From Gymnodinialimonas phycosphaerae (lineage in GTDB: Bacteria; Pseudomonadota; Alphaproteobacteria; Rhodobacterales; Rhodobacteraceae), in NCBI RefSeq assembly GCF_019195455.1, contig NZ_JAIMBW010000001.1, forward strand, positions 2,232,001-2,296,000: 64,000 nt of DNA, in the 5' to 3' direction. Below, piece after piece: positions 52,318 through 61,353 of this stretch. The notes below the pieces were generated by a model. The model worked only from the letters and a program-made list of their open reading frames with translations. It was not told the DNA's origin and did no database searches. The stretch's first letter is position 1. Each line of letters begins with the position of its first letter. Both the position numbers and the translations under genes were made by a program.

Positions 52318-53442
52318 TCAAACGGGCGCAATCTGCCCCGCGATCATCGGGGCGGCCACGCCCGTCGTGCCCGGATAGCTTACCGGCAAGTCCCGTAGCC
52401 GCCGCATCGCGAGGTAGGCAAAACACTGCGCCTCGGTCGCGTCGCCTTCCCAACCGACGTTTTCGGCACGGTCCGCCTGCACGCGGGCATAGCGTTCGAT
52501 CATCGCGAGAAGCGTCGGGTTTCGCCGCCCACCGCCGCACACGATCAGGCGGTCGGGCCGTTGAGGCAACAGGTCCAGACCCCGCCCCACGGCGCTTGCG
52601 GTAAATGCTGTCAGGGTCGCCGCCCCGTCGGCGTCGGACAGGTCCGCCACCCAATCGTGACCGAAGTCAAACCGATCCAGCGACTTGGGATAGGGCCGCG
52701 TCAGGTAGGGATGCGCCAGCGCGCGGGCCAACAGCCCTTCGTCGACCTGCCCTGTTGCCGCCAAGCGCCCGTCCCGGTCCATCTCTCCCAAGCCGCGCGC
52801 ACCCATGAAATCGTTGATCGGAGCATTGGCGGGGCCGGTGTCGAACGCCGCCAACCCGCCCAGTCCATCGCGCGCCGTGACATTCGCCACTCCACCGAGG
52901 TTCAGGATCGCTGTCGCCGCGCCCCCCTCCAACCGATCCAGGAGCGCACCGTGATAGACCGGGCACATTGGGGCGCCCTGCCCGCCCGCCGCCATGTCAC
53001 CGCTGCGGAAATCGAACACGACGGGCACGCCAAGGCGGCCCGCCATCGCGTGCCCATCGCCCAATTGTCGCGTCTGGCCAAGACGTTGCTCCGTGGGGGC
53101 CCGGTGCAGCACCGTCTGCCCGTGGAACCCCACCGCCACGATGTCTGCCATCGCAAGTCCGGCCTCTGCCACCAGACGCGCCACGGCGTCCGATTGAGCT
53201 CGGGTAATCCGTGCCTCCGCTTGGGCGAAAACCGCGGGCTCCGGGCCATCGAAGGCCCATACCTTCGCCTGTTCCAGACAACTCGCCAACATCGCATTTG
53301 TTTGCGCATCATAGGGGTAAAGCGCATGGGCCCCGAACCCGTCGATCCTGTCCCCATCGGTGCGTAGCAGCGCCACGTCGATGTTGCCGTCCAACACCGT
53401 GCCCGTCATCAGCCCCACGGCCCACTGCATCTTACCCGACAT
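52318..53442 (-). CDS. anmK: Anhydro-N-acetylmuramic acid kinase AnmK
   Basis: 374 residues. Opens and phosphorylates 1,6-anhydro-MurNAc to MurNAc-6-phosphate with ATP. Family strings: 'AVGLMTGTVLDGNIDVALL' (ATP/phosphate loop), 'ILNLGGVANVTA', 'AFDTGPANAPINDFMG' and 'LIVCGGGRRNPTLL'. ATG at 53442 has GAGG 6 bp upstream; another ATG four codons later is possible. Its start overlaps the end of the serine-hydrolase gene by 11 bp. Last gene of the murQ-ABC operon; its product is the substrate of MurQ. Confidence 0.95.
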   Translation of the reverse strand: MSGKMQWAVGLMTGTVLDGNIDVALLRTDGDRIDGFGAHALYPYDAQTNAMLASCLEQAKVWAFDGPEPAVFAQAEARITRAQSDAVARLVAEAGLAMADIVAVGFHGQTVLHRAPTEQRLGQTRQLGDGHAMAGRLGVPVVFDFRSGDMAAGGQGAPMCPVYHGALLDRLEGGAATAILNLGGVANVTARDGLGGLAAFDTGPANAPINDFMGARGLGEMDRDGRLAATGQVDEGLLARALAHPYLTRPYPKSLDRFDFGHDWVADLSDADGAATLTAFTASAVGRGLDLLPQRPDRLIVCGGGRRNPTLLAMIERYARVQADRAENVGWEGDATEAQCFAYLAMRRLRDLPVSYPGTTGVAAPMIAGQIAPV

Positions 53443-54403
53443 AAAGCGCCTCTCCCACGGTTTGGCGCAGGGTGCCGATGCCGGTCTCGATGTGACGCGA
53501 GGGATGCACCCGGTTTGTCAGAAGCGTCCACGCGCGCCCGGCCTCCGCGTCGATCCAAAGCCCTGTCCCGGTGAACCCCGTGTGCCCGATGGTCGCCACG
53601 CCACAACGCTGCCCGCCCGACCATCCGGCGTGGCGGATCTCCCAGCCATGGGTGCGCGACCCCTCGACCCGCGTGCCTGCCAATCCAAGTCCCTGCGCCA
53701 GCATCGCCTCGCCAACGTCCAGCAGCGCGTCCGCGGTCCCAAACAGCCCCGCATGGCCCGCGCCCTGAAGCGCAAAACAATTCTCGTCATGGACTTCGCC
53801 GCGCATCACACGGCCCCGCCAGGTGCAGGCCTCCGTCGCCGCGCAGGCCGCCGGATCGGGGGTGAAGGTGAACCCTGCGCCGGGGTCCATCTGGCGAATA
53901 CCGCACCCCTCCAACCGCTCCAACGCAATGCCGAGGAGGATGAAGTTGATGTCGGAATAGACGGGTGTTGGCACGCGCCGCCATTCCCGCTGCAACACGA
54001 AGGCCCGCAGAGTGGCAGGGTCCTGGCCATAAGTGTAGAGGGGGGCCACCGCCGGGAAGGGCGTGCGATGGGCCAGGCAATCGCGGAAAGTCACGGCCCG
54101 CTCCCAGCAGTCCGCGTGGTACTGTCGGAAATCCGGGATGACCTGCGTCAAGGGCGCATCAAGGTCGATCCGCCCGGCTTTTGCATGGGCCAAGATCCGC
54201 CGCGCCGTGAAGACCGGCTTGGTCAGGGACGCGAGGTCGAAGATCGCCTCACGTGTCATCCCGGCCGAGTCTGGTACCACCTGCGCGGCACCGGCGCAGG
54301 CCACTTGCCGCCCGCCTGCGTCCACGACGCCCAAGACCGCGCCCGGGATGCGGCCCTTGGTGACGGCGTCGCCCACCAACGCCCATGCCGCGTCAAACCC
54401 CAT
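53432..54403 (-). CDS. Class-C beta-lactamase-family serine hydrolase (YfeW-like position)
   Basis: 323 residues from ATG 54403, in a 4-bp overlap with the ABC ATPase stop. Penicillin-binding fold: SxxK in 'FDLASLTKPVFTARR', the second motif region 'PVYSDINFILLGIALERLEG' and the third 'TIGHTGFTGTGLWIDAEAG'. No signal peptide is seen, so it may act in the cytoplasm. In E. coli the class-C-like YfeW gene follows murQP, so this gene holds the equivalent place. A role in trimming peptide from imported muropeptides is inferred. Confidence 0.85.
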   Translation of the reverse strand: MGFDAAWALVGDAVTKGRIPGAVLGVVDAGGRQVACAGAAQVVPDSAGMTREAIFDLASLTKPVFTARRILAHAKAGRIDLDAPLTQVIPDFRQYHADCWERAVTFRDCLAHRTPFPAVAPLYTYGQDPATLRAFVLQREWRRVPTPVYSDINFILLGIALERLEGCGIRQMDPGAGFTFTPDPAACAATEACTWRGRVMRGEVHDENCFALQGAGHAGLFGTADALLDVGEAMLAQGLGLAGTRVEGSRTHGWEIRHAGWSGGQRCGVATIGHTGFTGTGLWIDAEAGRAWTLLTNRVHPSRHIETGIGTLRQTVGEALYVG

Positions 54404-56091
54404 CACCCGGCCTCCGCCACGAAACGGTGCCCCGGCCCATGCTCTTGCCAAAGCACTGCTGCGGGCTCCCAACCCGCCGGGCGCAGGGTCGAGGGGACTT
54501 CATCGGTATCCAGGGCGAAATCCACTTCGCGCTTTTCCAATGACGGCACGGCGGCCATCAACTTGCGGGTGTAGGGATGTTGCGGATCCGACAGCACATC
54601 GGTCGAGGGGCCCATCTCGACGATCTGGCCCGCATGGATCACCGCGATCCGGTGCGCGACCCGCTCCACCACGCCCATGTCGTGGGAGACGAACAGATAC
54701 GCAAGGCCAAACTCCTTCTGCAAATCCATCAGCAAATCCAGCACCTTGGCCTGCACCGACACGTCGAGCGCCGACACCGCCTCGTCCAGTACAAGGATCT
54801 TCGGCTCTGGCATCAGGGCGCGCGCGATGCACACTCGCTGCCGCTGCCCGCCCGAGAATTCGTGGGGGTAGCGATCCAGCGCATCAAGGGGCAGGTCGAC
54901 CTTACGCAGCAACGTCTCCATCCGCTCCACACAGGCCGCGTCCACGCGCCCCCCCGCAGCGATCACCGGCTCGGCGAGCGCGGTTCGGATCTTCATACGC
55001 CCGTTGAGCGACGCATTCGGGTTCTGGAACACCATCTGCACGGCCCGGTCCCCTCCACACGCAATGCGCCCCTTCGACGGCTTCACCAGTCCCAGCACCG
55101 CGCGGGCCATGGTCGATTTACCCGATCCGCTTTCGCCGACGACTCCCAGGGTCTCTCCGGGGGCCAGGTCGAACGAGACGTTCGACACGGCATGGACGAC
55201 CCCCTTCGACTTGCGCAGGAAGCCACCGCCGACCGGGAACCGGACGGCCAAGTCGTCGACCTGCAGCGCAGGCTTTCCGGCGGCGTCGTTGGCCTTGGGC
55301 GCGGCAGCCCCATGGCGGAAAAGGGGAACGGCGCTGAGCAAATGGCGCGTGTATTCATGCCGGGGCCAGTCGATGATATCGCCTGTAGACCCGCTCTCGA
55401 CCACCATGCCGTTTTGCATGACGACCACCCTGTCGGCGATACCGGCCACGACGCCGATATCGTGGGTGATGAAGATCAGGCCGGTCCCGGTTTCACGCTG
55501 CAACTCGGCCAGCAGGGCAAGGATTTGCGCCTGAATGGTCACGTCCAGCGCCGTCGTGGGTTCATCCGCGATCAACAGCCGAGGCTCACCAGCCAGCGCC
55601 ATGGCGATCATGATCCGCTGCAACATCCCACCCGACATCTGGTGCGGCGCCTGATCCAACCGCCGCTCGGCGTCGGGGATGCGCACCCGGTCCAAGGCAC
55701 GGATGGCGGCCTGCCGCACCGCGCGGCCTGACATCCCGTGGCGCTTGGCGAAGATCTCTCCTATCTGGGTGCCGACCTTCAGGACGGGGTTGAGAGAGGT
55801 CATCGGCTCTTGGAAAATCATCCCGATCTCGCGCCCACGCAGGCGCTGCAAGGCAACCTCTTCCGCTTGGACCAGGTCGGTTGTTCCATCCAGAAGTATG
55901 GACCCGCCCCGGATCCGCCCGCCGCTGTAGTCGATCAGGCGGTTGATCGACATCGCGGTCACCGACTTGCCCGATCCGCTTTCTCCGACGATTGCGAGGG
56001 TCTCTCCGGCGGCGACATCGAAACTGACGTTGTGCACAACATCCGTATCGCCAAACCCCACCCGCAGGTCCTTGACCGACAGCAGCGTCAT
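54403..56091 (-). CDS. ABC transporter, fused DppD-DppF-type ATPase
   Basis: 562 residues comprising two complete ABC ATPase domains in one chain (GsiA-like). Walker A 'GESGSGKS' occurs in both halves (about residue 40 and again after the mid linker), with signatures '[16 protein letters not shown]' and '[15 protein letters not shown]', Walker B '[13 protein letters not shown]' and '[14 protein letters not shown]'. Oligopeptide C-terminal extensions are present in both. ATG 56091 is used (ATGA overlap with the DppC-type gene). Drives the DppB/DppC permease encoded upstream. Confidence 0.95.
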   Translation of the reverse strand: MTLLSVKDLRVGFGDTDVVHNVSFDVAAGETLAIVGESGSGKSVTAMSINRLIDYSGGRIRGGSILLDGTTDLVQAEEVALQRLRGREIGMIFQEPMTSLNPVLKVGTQIGEIFAKRHGMSGRAVRQAAIRALDRVRIPDAERRLDQAPHQMSGGMLQRIMIAMALAGEPRLLIADEPTTALDVTIQAQILALLAELQRETGTGLIFITHDIGVVAGIADRVVVMQNGMVVESGSTGDIIDWPRHEYTRHLLSAVPLFRHGAAAPKANDAAGKPALQVDDLAVRFPVGGGFLRKSKGVVHAVSNVSFDLAPGETLGVVGESGSGKSTMARAVLGLVKPSKGRIACGGDRAVQMVFQNPNASLNGRMKIRTALAEPVIAAGGRVDAACVERMETLLRKVDLPLDALDRYPHEFSGGQRQRVCIARALMPEPKILVLDEAVSALDVSVQAKVLDLLMDLQKEFGLAYLFVSHDMGVVERVAHRIAVIHAGQIVEMGPSTDVLSDPQHPYTRKLMAAVPSLEKREVDFALDTDEVPSTLRPAGWEPAAVLWQEHGPGHRFVAEAG

Positions 56092-56927
56092 GCCCGGCCC
56101 CTTTGCGCCTTGGGGTCCGTGATGTCGCGCAAGGCGTCCCCCAGCAGGTTGAAGCCAAGGACCGCCAGCATGATTACCGCCGCCGGAAAGATCAGCAGCC
56201 AAGGCGCCATTTCCATCAGGTTGCGGCTGTCCGACAGCATCAGGCCAAGCGACGGATGCGGCGGCTGCGTGCCGAGGCTGAGGAAGCTAAGCGCCGCCTC
56301 CGTCAGCAGCGCCCAAGCCAGCGCCAGGGTAAATTGCACGGTCAGGGGTGCCACGAGATTGCCAAGCAGGTGCCGCGACAGGATGTAGGTGCGAGAGCTG
56401 CCGAACGTCCGTGCCGCATCCACGAAACTGCGCGTCTTCAGCGACAGCGCCGGACCGCGCGCCACCCGGGTGAAGATTGGCGTGTAGACGATGGCGATCG
56501 CCAGGACGCTCGTCCATACGCCCGGTTGCAGGATCGCCACAATCAACAGCGCCAGCAAGATCGCCGGGAAGGCCAGAAGGACGTCCATGGAGCGCATGGC
56601 GACCCCGTCCCACAGTCCCCCGAACCACGCCGCCGTCAGGCCCAGCACGGTGCCCAGCGTTGCCGCCAGTGACACCGATAACAGCGCCACCTTGAACGAC
56701 CGGCCGATGCCCTCCATCAGGCGGCTGAGCATGTCGCGCCCGAACAGGTCCGTGCCCAGAAGATAGGTGCCGCTGGGGGCTTGCAGCCGCGCAAGGCGGT
56801 CTTGGGCGAGCGGGTCGTGGGGCGTCAGGCCCAGCAGGCCCAAAAGGGCGGCAAGGCCAAGCACGCCGATGATCACAAGGCTGATCCGCCCCGCCGAATG
56901 ATCCCAAAGCGCGCGCAACAGACTCAT
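56088..56927 (-). CDS. ABC transporter permease, DppC type
   Basis: 279 residues, six helices, with the 'GTDLFGRDMLSRLMEGIGRS' start of the inner-membrane domain and the EAA loop 'SFVDAARTFGSSRTYILSRH'. The typical C-terminal 'NLLGDALRDITDP' closes it. Overlaps both neighbours by 4 bp (ATGA). Heterodimer partner of the DppB-type protein for import of dipeptide-sized substrates. Confidence 0.93.
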   Translation of the reverse strand: MSLLRALWDHSAGRISLVIIGVLGLAALLGLLGLTPHDPLAQDRLARLQAPSGTYLLGTDLFGRDMLSRLMEGIGRSFKVALLSVSLAATLGTVLGLTAAWFGGLWDGVAMRSMDVLLAFPAILLALLIVAILQPGVWTSVLAIAIVYTPIFTRVARGPALSLKTRSFVDAARTFGSSRTYILSRHLLGNLVAPLTVQFTLALAWALLTEAALSFLSLGTQPPHPSLGLMLSDSRNLMEMAPWLLIFPAAVIMLAVLGFNLLGDALRDITDPKAQRGRA

Positions 56928-57886
56928 GATTGGTTCCCGTAGCGGATGCGCGGATCAAGGGCGGCGTAGGCCAGATCCACAAGCAGATTGACCAACATGA
57001 AGTTGAAGGCGATGAACAGGATCACCCCTTGAACGAGGGCGTAGTCGCGCTCCAGAATGGCATCCAGCACAACGCGGCCCAAGCCGGGAAGCGCGAAGAT
57101 TTGCTCGACAATGACAGCGCCGCCCAGCAGGTAGCCGAATTCGACCCCGCTGAGCGTCAGGACCGGGATCAGCGCGTTGGGCAACGCGTGGCGCCAGATT
57201 ACGTAGCGTTCCGAGAAGCCCTGGGACCGCGCCGTGCGCACGTAATCCTCGGACAGGATGTCCAACATCGCCGCCCGCGTGATCCGCGTCACAGCGGCGG
57301 CAAAGGCCGTGCCAAGGGCGAAGGCGGGCAGGATCATCTGCGCCAGGTTACCCAGGGGATCTTCGGTGAAGTGCACGTAGCTGCCCATGGTGGGCAACAC
57401 TCCAAAACCCACCGACAGGATGAAGATCGCCAGAAGCGCCACGACGAAATTGGGCATCGACTGGCCGACCATGGCAAGGATGCGCACGATCAGATCAGAC
57501 GCGCGGTTGGCATGGACCGCCGCGAAGACGCCCGCTGGCAGGCCGATGAGCAGGGCGATCACCATCGACATCAGCGCCAGTTGCAGGGTCAGGGGGAAGC
57601 GTTCAAGGATCAGGTCGAGGACCGGCTGGCCATAGGTGACGGAAATTCCCAGGTCTCCCCGGAACAGCCCCGCCAGCCAGCGCCCGTATTGCACGGCCCA
57701 GTTCTGATCGAGCCCGAAATACGCTGTTAGCGCCTCGCGCTGAGCGGGCGTCAACATGCCTGCTTCGGTGCCCAGCATCGCCGTGATGGCGTCGCCGGGC
57801 ACCAGCCTTATTGCGACAAAGACGAACACCGACACGCCCAGCATGACCAGCGGAAACACCGCGAGGCGTCTGAGAAGATAGGTCAT
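56924..57886 (-). CDS. ABC transporter permease, DppB type
   Basis: 320 residues: the 'MTYLLRRLAVFPLVMLGVSV' N-terminal helix characteristic of DppB, the periplasmic segment 'REALTAYFGLDQNWAVQYGR', EAA loop 'DYVRTARSQGFSERYVIWRH', and 'ALPGLGRVVLDAILERDYAL'. 57 bp downstream of the binding-protein gene and 4-bp overlap with the DppC-type gene. Confidence 0.93.
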   Translation of the reverse strand: MTYLLRRLAVFPLVMLGVSVFVFVAIRLVPGDAITAMLGTEAGMLTPAQREALTAYFGLDQNWAVQYGRWLAGLFRGDLGISVTYGQPVLDLILERFPLTLQLALMSMVIALLIGLPAGVFAAVHANRASDLIVRILAMVGQSMPNFVVALLAIFILSVGFGVLPTMGSYVHFTEDPLGNLAQMILPAFALGTAFAAAVTRITRAAMLDILSEDYVRTARSQGFSERYVIWRHALPNALIPVLTLSGVEFGYLLGGAVIVEQIFALPGLGRVVLDAILERDYALVQGVILFIAFNFMLVNLLVDLAYAALDPRIRYGNQS

Positions 57887-57943
57887 GCCCCCGTCCTCAT
57901 GTAGCGCAGCGGTAGGACATGAAAGAAGGTCCCGCCCTGTGCC

Positions 57944-59443
57944 CTATTCAGCCAAAGTCACATCGACCAACCCGAAGAGCGATCCGGTAGGCGACGCCTC
58001 GAACCCTGAAACGCCTTCGACCTGCGCCGTGTAGGTGTTGCCGGTGAACAGCCACACCCAAGGCGACATATCGGCCAGATGGCCCTCGAACTCGGCGAAG
58101 ATCTCGCTGCGGCGCGCCGGATCGGTTTCCGTGCGGCCTTCGTTCATCAAGCTGTCGAGCGTGTCGTCGATGTAGTTGGCCACCCCTTGCAGGTTGCCGT
58201 CCCGCGTCCAGTAACGATTGTACATCGTGTAGGGATCCACGCGGCCCCCGTTCAATGCCACGGCCATGTCGAAATCAGCCGCCAGCCAACGGTCGATATA
58301 GACGCTGAGTTCCTGCATCTCGATCTCAAGCTCGATGCCAACCTCGGCCAGTTGCGACTGGATCACCTGCGCCACGGAAGAGGCGGTTGGCGGCTCTCCG
58401 GTGGCGGCCATGACCGTAGCCGTGAAGCCATCAGCATAGCCCGCCTCGGCCAGCAATTCGCGGGCGCGATCCTGATCCTGTTCGTAACAGAACAGGCCAC
58501 TGGGGTCCGTGCGATAGGCCGGCGACGTCAGCGGCCCCGTCACTTCGCCCTCACCCAGAAGGGCGGCATCCAGAATGTCCTGCCGGTCGATTGCACAGGA
58601 AATCGCCTGGCGCAGCGGCAGGGAGTCCATCGGCTCGCGGGCGGCGTTCAACTGCAACACGTAGTAGCTGAGTGTCGGCGCCGTGTTCAGGCTGAGGCCC
58701 GGCGATTGCGGGATCAGCGTGGCGACCAGCGGGTCGTTGATCAGGGCGAAATCCGCCTGCCCGGCGCGCAGGGCGGCCAGAAGTGCCGTCTCGTCGGGCA
58801 ATACGCTGATGGCGATGTTGTCATAGGCGACGTCGCCGCCGTGCCAGCCGTCGAAAGCCACCAGATTGGCACTGGCGTTGGGGGTTCGGCTTTCCAGTGT
58901 AAAGGGACCGGAGCCCACGACTTCCGTGGCGATTGTCCCGGCCTCAATGGCAGAAGCGGGCACCACGGCGGCGTTGACGGAGGCCATGCCGTTCAGGATC
59001 GGCGCATCCGCGCCGTCCAACACGAAGGTGACCGTGTGGTCATCTGGGGTCTGGATCTCGATGATCGAGGTGTAGTTGGCGCGCGCAATCGCGCCGGTTT
59101 CCTCGTCCAGAATGCGGGTGAACGACGCGGCCACATCGGCGGATGTCACCGGCGTGCCGTCGTGGAACATCGCGTCGGGATCCAACTGGAAGGTCAGCTG
59201 CAAGCCGTCGTCCGAGAACGCCCAGCTTTCCGCCACGGCGGGCTGCAACTCCAGGTTCGCGTCAAGCCGCACCAGCGGCTCGTACATCAACTCCAGCAGG
59301 CGGATCGTCGCGAAACCGGGCTGCGTGTGCGGGTCGAGGCCCGTCGCGTCCTGCGACCAGGCCAGGTCCAGCGTTTGTGCCGACAAGGGCGTCACCATCG
59401 CGGTGGTCAAAAGCGCAAGCGCCGTGGTCTTAAAGGTAGTCAT
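57944..59443 (-). CDS. ABC transporter substrate-binding protein, family 5 (DppA/MppA-like)
   Basis: 499 residues from ATG 59443 (GGGAG 9 bp upstream); an ATG three codons earlier touches that site and is less likely. Signal peptide 'TTALALLTTAMVTPLSA' then QTLDLAWSQD. Family 5 features: 'YEPLVRLDANLELQPAVAES', 'FHDGTPVTSADVAASFTRIL' and 'LPLRQAISCAIDRQDI'. In this operon the ligand is expected to be a murein fragment such as anhydro-MurNAc(-peptide), as MppA binds murein tripeptide in E. coli. Gap to murQ is 30 bp. Confidence 0.92.
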   Translation of the reverse strand: MTTFKTTALALLTTAMVTPLSAQTLDLAWSQDATGLDPHTQPGFATIRLLELMYEPLVRLDANLELQPAVAESWAFSDDGLQLTFQLDPDAMFHDGTPVTSADVAASFTRILDEETGAIARANYTSIIEIQTPDDHTVTFVLDGADAPILNGMASVNAAVVPASAIEAGTIATEVVGSGPFTLESRTPNASANLVAFDGWHGGDVAYDNIAISVLPDETALLAALRAGQADFALINDPLVATLIPQSPGLSLNTAPTLSYYVLQLNAAREPMDSLPLRQAISCAIDRQDILDAALLGEGEVTGPLTSPAYRTDPSGLFCYEQDQDRARELLAEAGYADGFTATVMAATGEPPTASSVAQVIQSQLAEVGIELEIEMQELSVYIDRWLAADFDMAVALNGGRVDPYTMYNRYWTRDGNLQGVANYIDDTLDSLMNEGRTETDPARRSEIFAEFEGHLADMSPWVWLFTGNTYTAQVEGVSGFEASPTGSLFGLVDVTLAE

Positions 59444-59473
59444 TCCAGTCATCTCCCAAGTTCCGTGGTTGTT

Positions 59474-60406
59474 TCAAACGGCGGGGTTTTGTCCCGCTCT
59501 TTCAATGGCTTTACGAAGGAAGCCTCCTTCGGCCTCCAGGGTTGCCCGCGCCGTTTCGGCATCGAGGCCCGTCATCTGCATCAGAAGCGCCAGCTTCACG
59601 CTGCCTCCGCCTTGCTCCAGCGCCGCGCGGGCTTCGGCCGGGCTGCATCCGGTCGCCTCGACCAGCATCGACAGCGCCCGTTCAGCCAGCTTCTGGTTGG
59701 AGATCGTCACATCGACCATCCGGTTTCCCCAGGTCTTGCCCCGCCGGATCATGCTTGCCGTGCTCAGCATATTCAGCACCATTTTCTGGGCCGTGCCGGA
59801 TTTTAACCGGGTGGAACCCGTCACAACCTCGGGGCCCACAACCGGAGAGATCGCCGTATCGGCAAGGGCCGACAGGGGCGATCCGGGGTTGCACGTCAGC
59901 GCCGCCGTGGCAGCCCCTACCCCCCTGGCGTGGCGCAGCGCGCCCATGACGTAGGGTGTTCGGCCACTGACGGCGATGCCCACGACGACGTCCGCAGCGC
60001 TCACGGCAATCGCTTCAAGATCGGCCGCGCCGCGCGTCTCGTCATCCTCGGCCGCCTCAACGGAATGGCGCAACGCACGATCGCCGCCTGCAATCAGGCC
60101 CACGACCATCTCGGGCGGGACGGAAAATGTCGGCGGGCATTCCGAGGCGTCCAACACACCCAACCGCCCGCTGGTGCCGGCGCCGATGTAGATCAACCGC
60201 CCGCCTTCGTTCAGCGCATCGACGATCCGGTCGACGACCTCGGCAATTGCAGGCAGCTCTGTGGCCACGGCATCGGCCACGCCGCGATCTTCCTCGTTCA
60301 TGCAGGCGATGATCTGGGCGCTGGACATCAGGTCGATCTGCTCCGTGCGCGGGTTCCGCGCCTCGGACACAAGCGTCTCAAGATCCGATGTGATGGTGGC
60401 AGACAC
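59474..60406 (-). CDS. murQ: N-acetylmuramic acid 6-phosphate etherase MurQ
   Basis: 310 residues of the SIS-fold etherase. Splits MurNAc-6-phosphate into GlcNAc-6-phosphate and D-lactate. Seen: 'RLIYIGAGTSGRLGVLDASE' with 'CPPTFSVPPEMV', 'IAGGDRALRHSVEAAEDDE' (catalytic Glu) and 'GNRMVDVTISNQKLAERALS'. I choose GTG at 60406, with GGGGAG 8 bp upstream; an ATG nine codons earlier is in frame. First gene of the seven-gene murQ operon and divergent to the RpiR-type regulator. Confidence 0.95.
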   Translation of the reverse strand: MSATITSDLETLVSEARNPRTEQIDLMSSAQIIACMNEEDRGVADAVATELPAIAEVVDRIVDALNEGGRLIYIGAGTSGRLGVLDASECPPTFSVPPEMVVGLIAGGDRALRHSVEAAEDDETRGAADLEAIAVSAADVVVGIAVSGRTPYVMGALRHARGVGAATAALTCNPGSPLSALADTAISPVVGPEVVTGSTRLKSGTAQKMVLNMLSTASMIRRGKTWGNRMVDVTISNQKLAERALSMLVEATGCSPAEARAALEQGGGSVKLALLMQMTGLDAETARATLEAEGGFLRKAIERAGQNPAV

Positions 60407-60437
60407 GGCAGCGACTCCCCTTCTTGCCCGCAAGGTT

Positions 60438-60450
60438 GAATTTTTTATTC
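60438..60450. promoter_or_regulatory. AT-rich inverted repeat between murQ and the RpiR gene
   Basis: GAAT-TTTTT-ATTC in the 101-bp divergent gap, within an AT-rich island (60436-60486) that includes a second AATTTTTTT run and GGTAGATTATT. A MurR-type dimer site controlling both directions would sit here. The motif is simple, so confidence is limited. Confidence 0.4.
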
Positions 60451-60507
60451 GTCGCTGTCAATTTTTTTGTGGTAGATTATTCCAAATCGACAGCCCGAGG
60501 TTCCGCC

Positions 60508-61353
60508 GTGTCCATTCTTACCCTCATGCAAGCCCAACGAGGGACGCTATCGGCAGGCGAACGGCAGATCGCCGACACCATTCTGGACGATCCCGACACC
60601 ATGGCGCGCCTCTCTTCCAGCGAGTTGGCCCGCGCCGCCGGGCGCAGCCAATCGTCGGTGGTGAAGTTTTGCCAGAAGCTGGGGTTTTCCGGCTATCAGG
60701 ACCTGCGGTTGGAAATCACCCGCGCCGCCGCCGCCCGCACCGCGACGGTGGAGGCGGTGCATAGCACCATCGACCTTGGCGACGATGCCTCCGTCACCGC
60801 GCAGAAACTTTTGGCCAGCAAGGTCAACGCCTTGCAAGAGACGCTTGGCATCAATCCGCCCGCCCGTCTGGACGCTGCTCGAGATGCGCTGAATACGGCG
60901 GCGCGCGTGCAGCTTTCCGGCGTCGGTGCCTCGTCGCTGGTGGCCCGCGACTTCGCCTACAAGCTGCAAAAGCTTGGCATTCCGGTTCTGTTCGACGCCG
61001 ACAGCCACATCCAGATGGCCCATGCGGCCTCCCTCACGCCCAAGGACGTGGTCGTGTCACTCTCGCAATCCGGCACCAGTCTGGAGACCCTGCGTATTGC
61101 CGAGGCCGCCGCGCGGCGCGACGCCACCCTTGTCACCGTCACGGGCTTACACCCCAATCCTCTTGCGGATCTGGCCGCCTTCGCCCTGCGGACCGTGACC
61201 GATGAAGATCAGGTGCGCTCCTCCGCCATCACGTCGCGTGATGCGCAATTGATCCTGTTGGATCTTCTGTTCCTGCGCCTCGTGCAGATCCGCGATGACG
61301 CGGTCGAGCGTATCAGCGGCGTGGCCAAGGCTGTCGCCCCCCTGAAGCTGTGA
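60508..61353 (+). CDS. RpiR/MurR-family regulator with SIS domain
   Basis: 281 residues from GTG 60508 (GAGG 8 bp upstream); the frame is open further back across the operator. HTH 'LSAGERQIADTILDDPDTMARLSSSELARAAGRSQSSVVKFCQKLGF' region, then a SIS domain 'RVQLSGVGASSLVARDFAYK', 'DVVVSLSQSGTSLETLRIAE' for a phosphosugar. MurR in E. coli is the same family, divergent to murQ, and responds to MurNAc-6-phosphate. Overlaps the GNAT gene start (GTGA). Confidence 0.9.
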   Translation: MSILTLMQAQRGTLSAGERQIADTILDDPDTMARLSSSELARAAGRSQSSVVKFCQKLGFSGYQDLRLEITRAAAARTATVEAVHSTIDLGDDASVTAQKLLASKVNALQETLGINPPARLDAARDALNTAARVQLSGVGASSLVARDFAYKLQKLGIPVLFDADSHIQMAHAASLTPKDVVVSLSQSGTSLETLRIAEAAARRDATLVTVTGLHPNPLADLAAFALRTVTDEDQVRSSAITSRDAQLILLDLLFLRLVQIRDDAVERISGVAKAVAPLKL

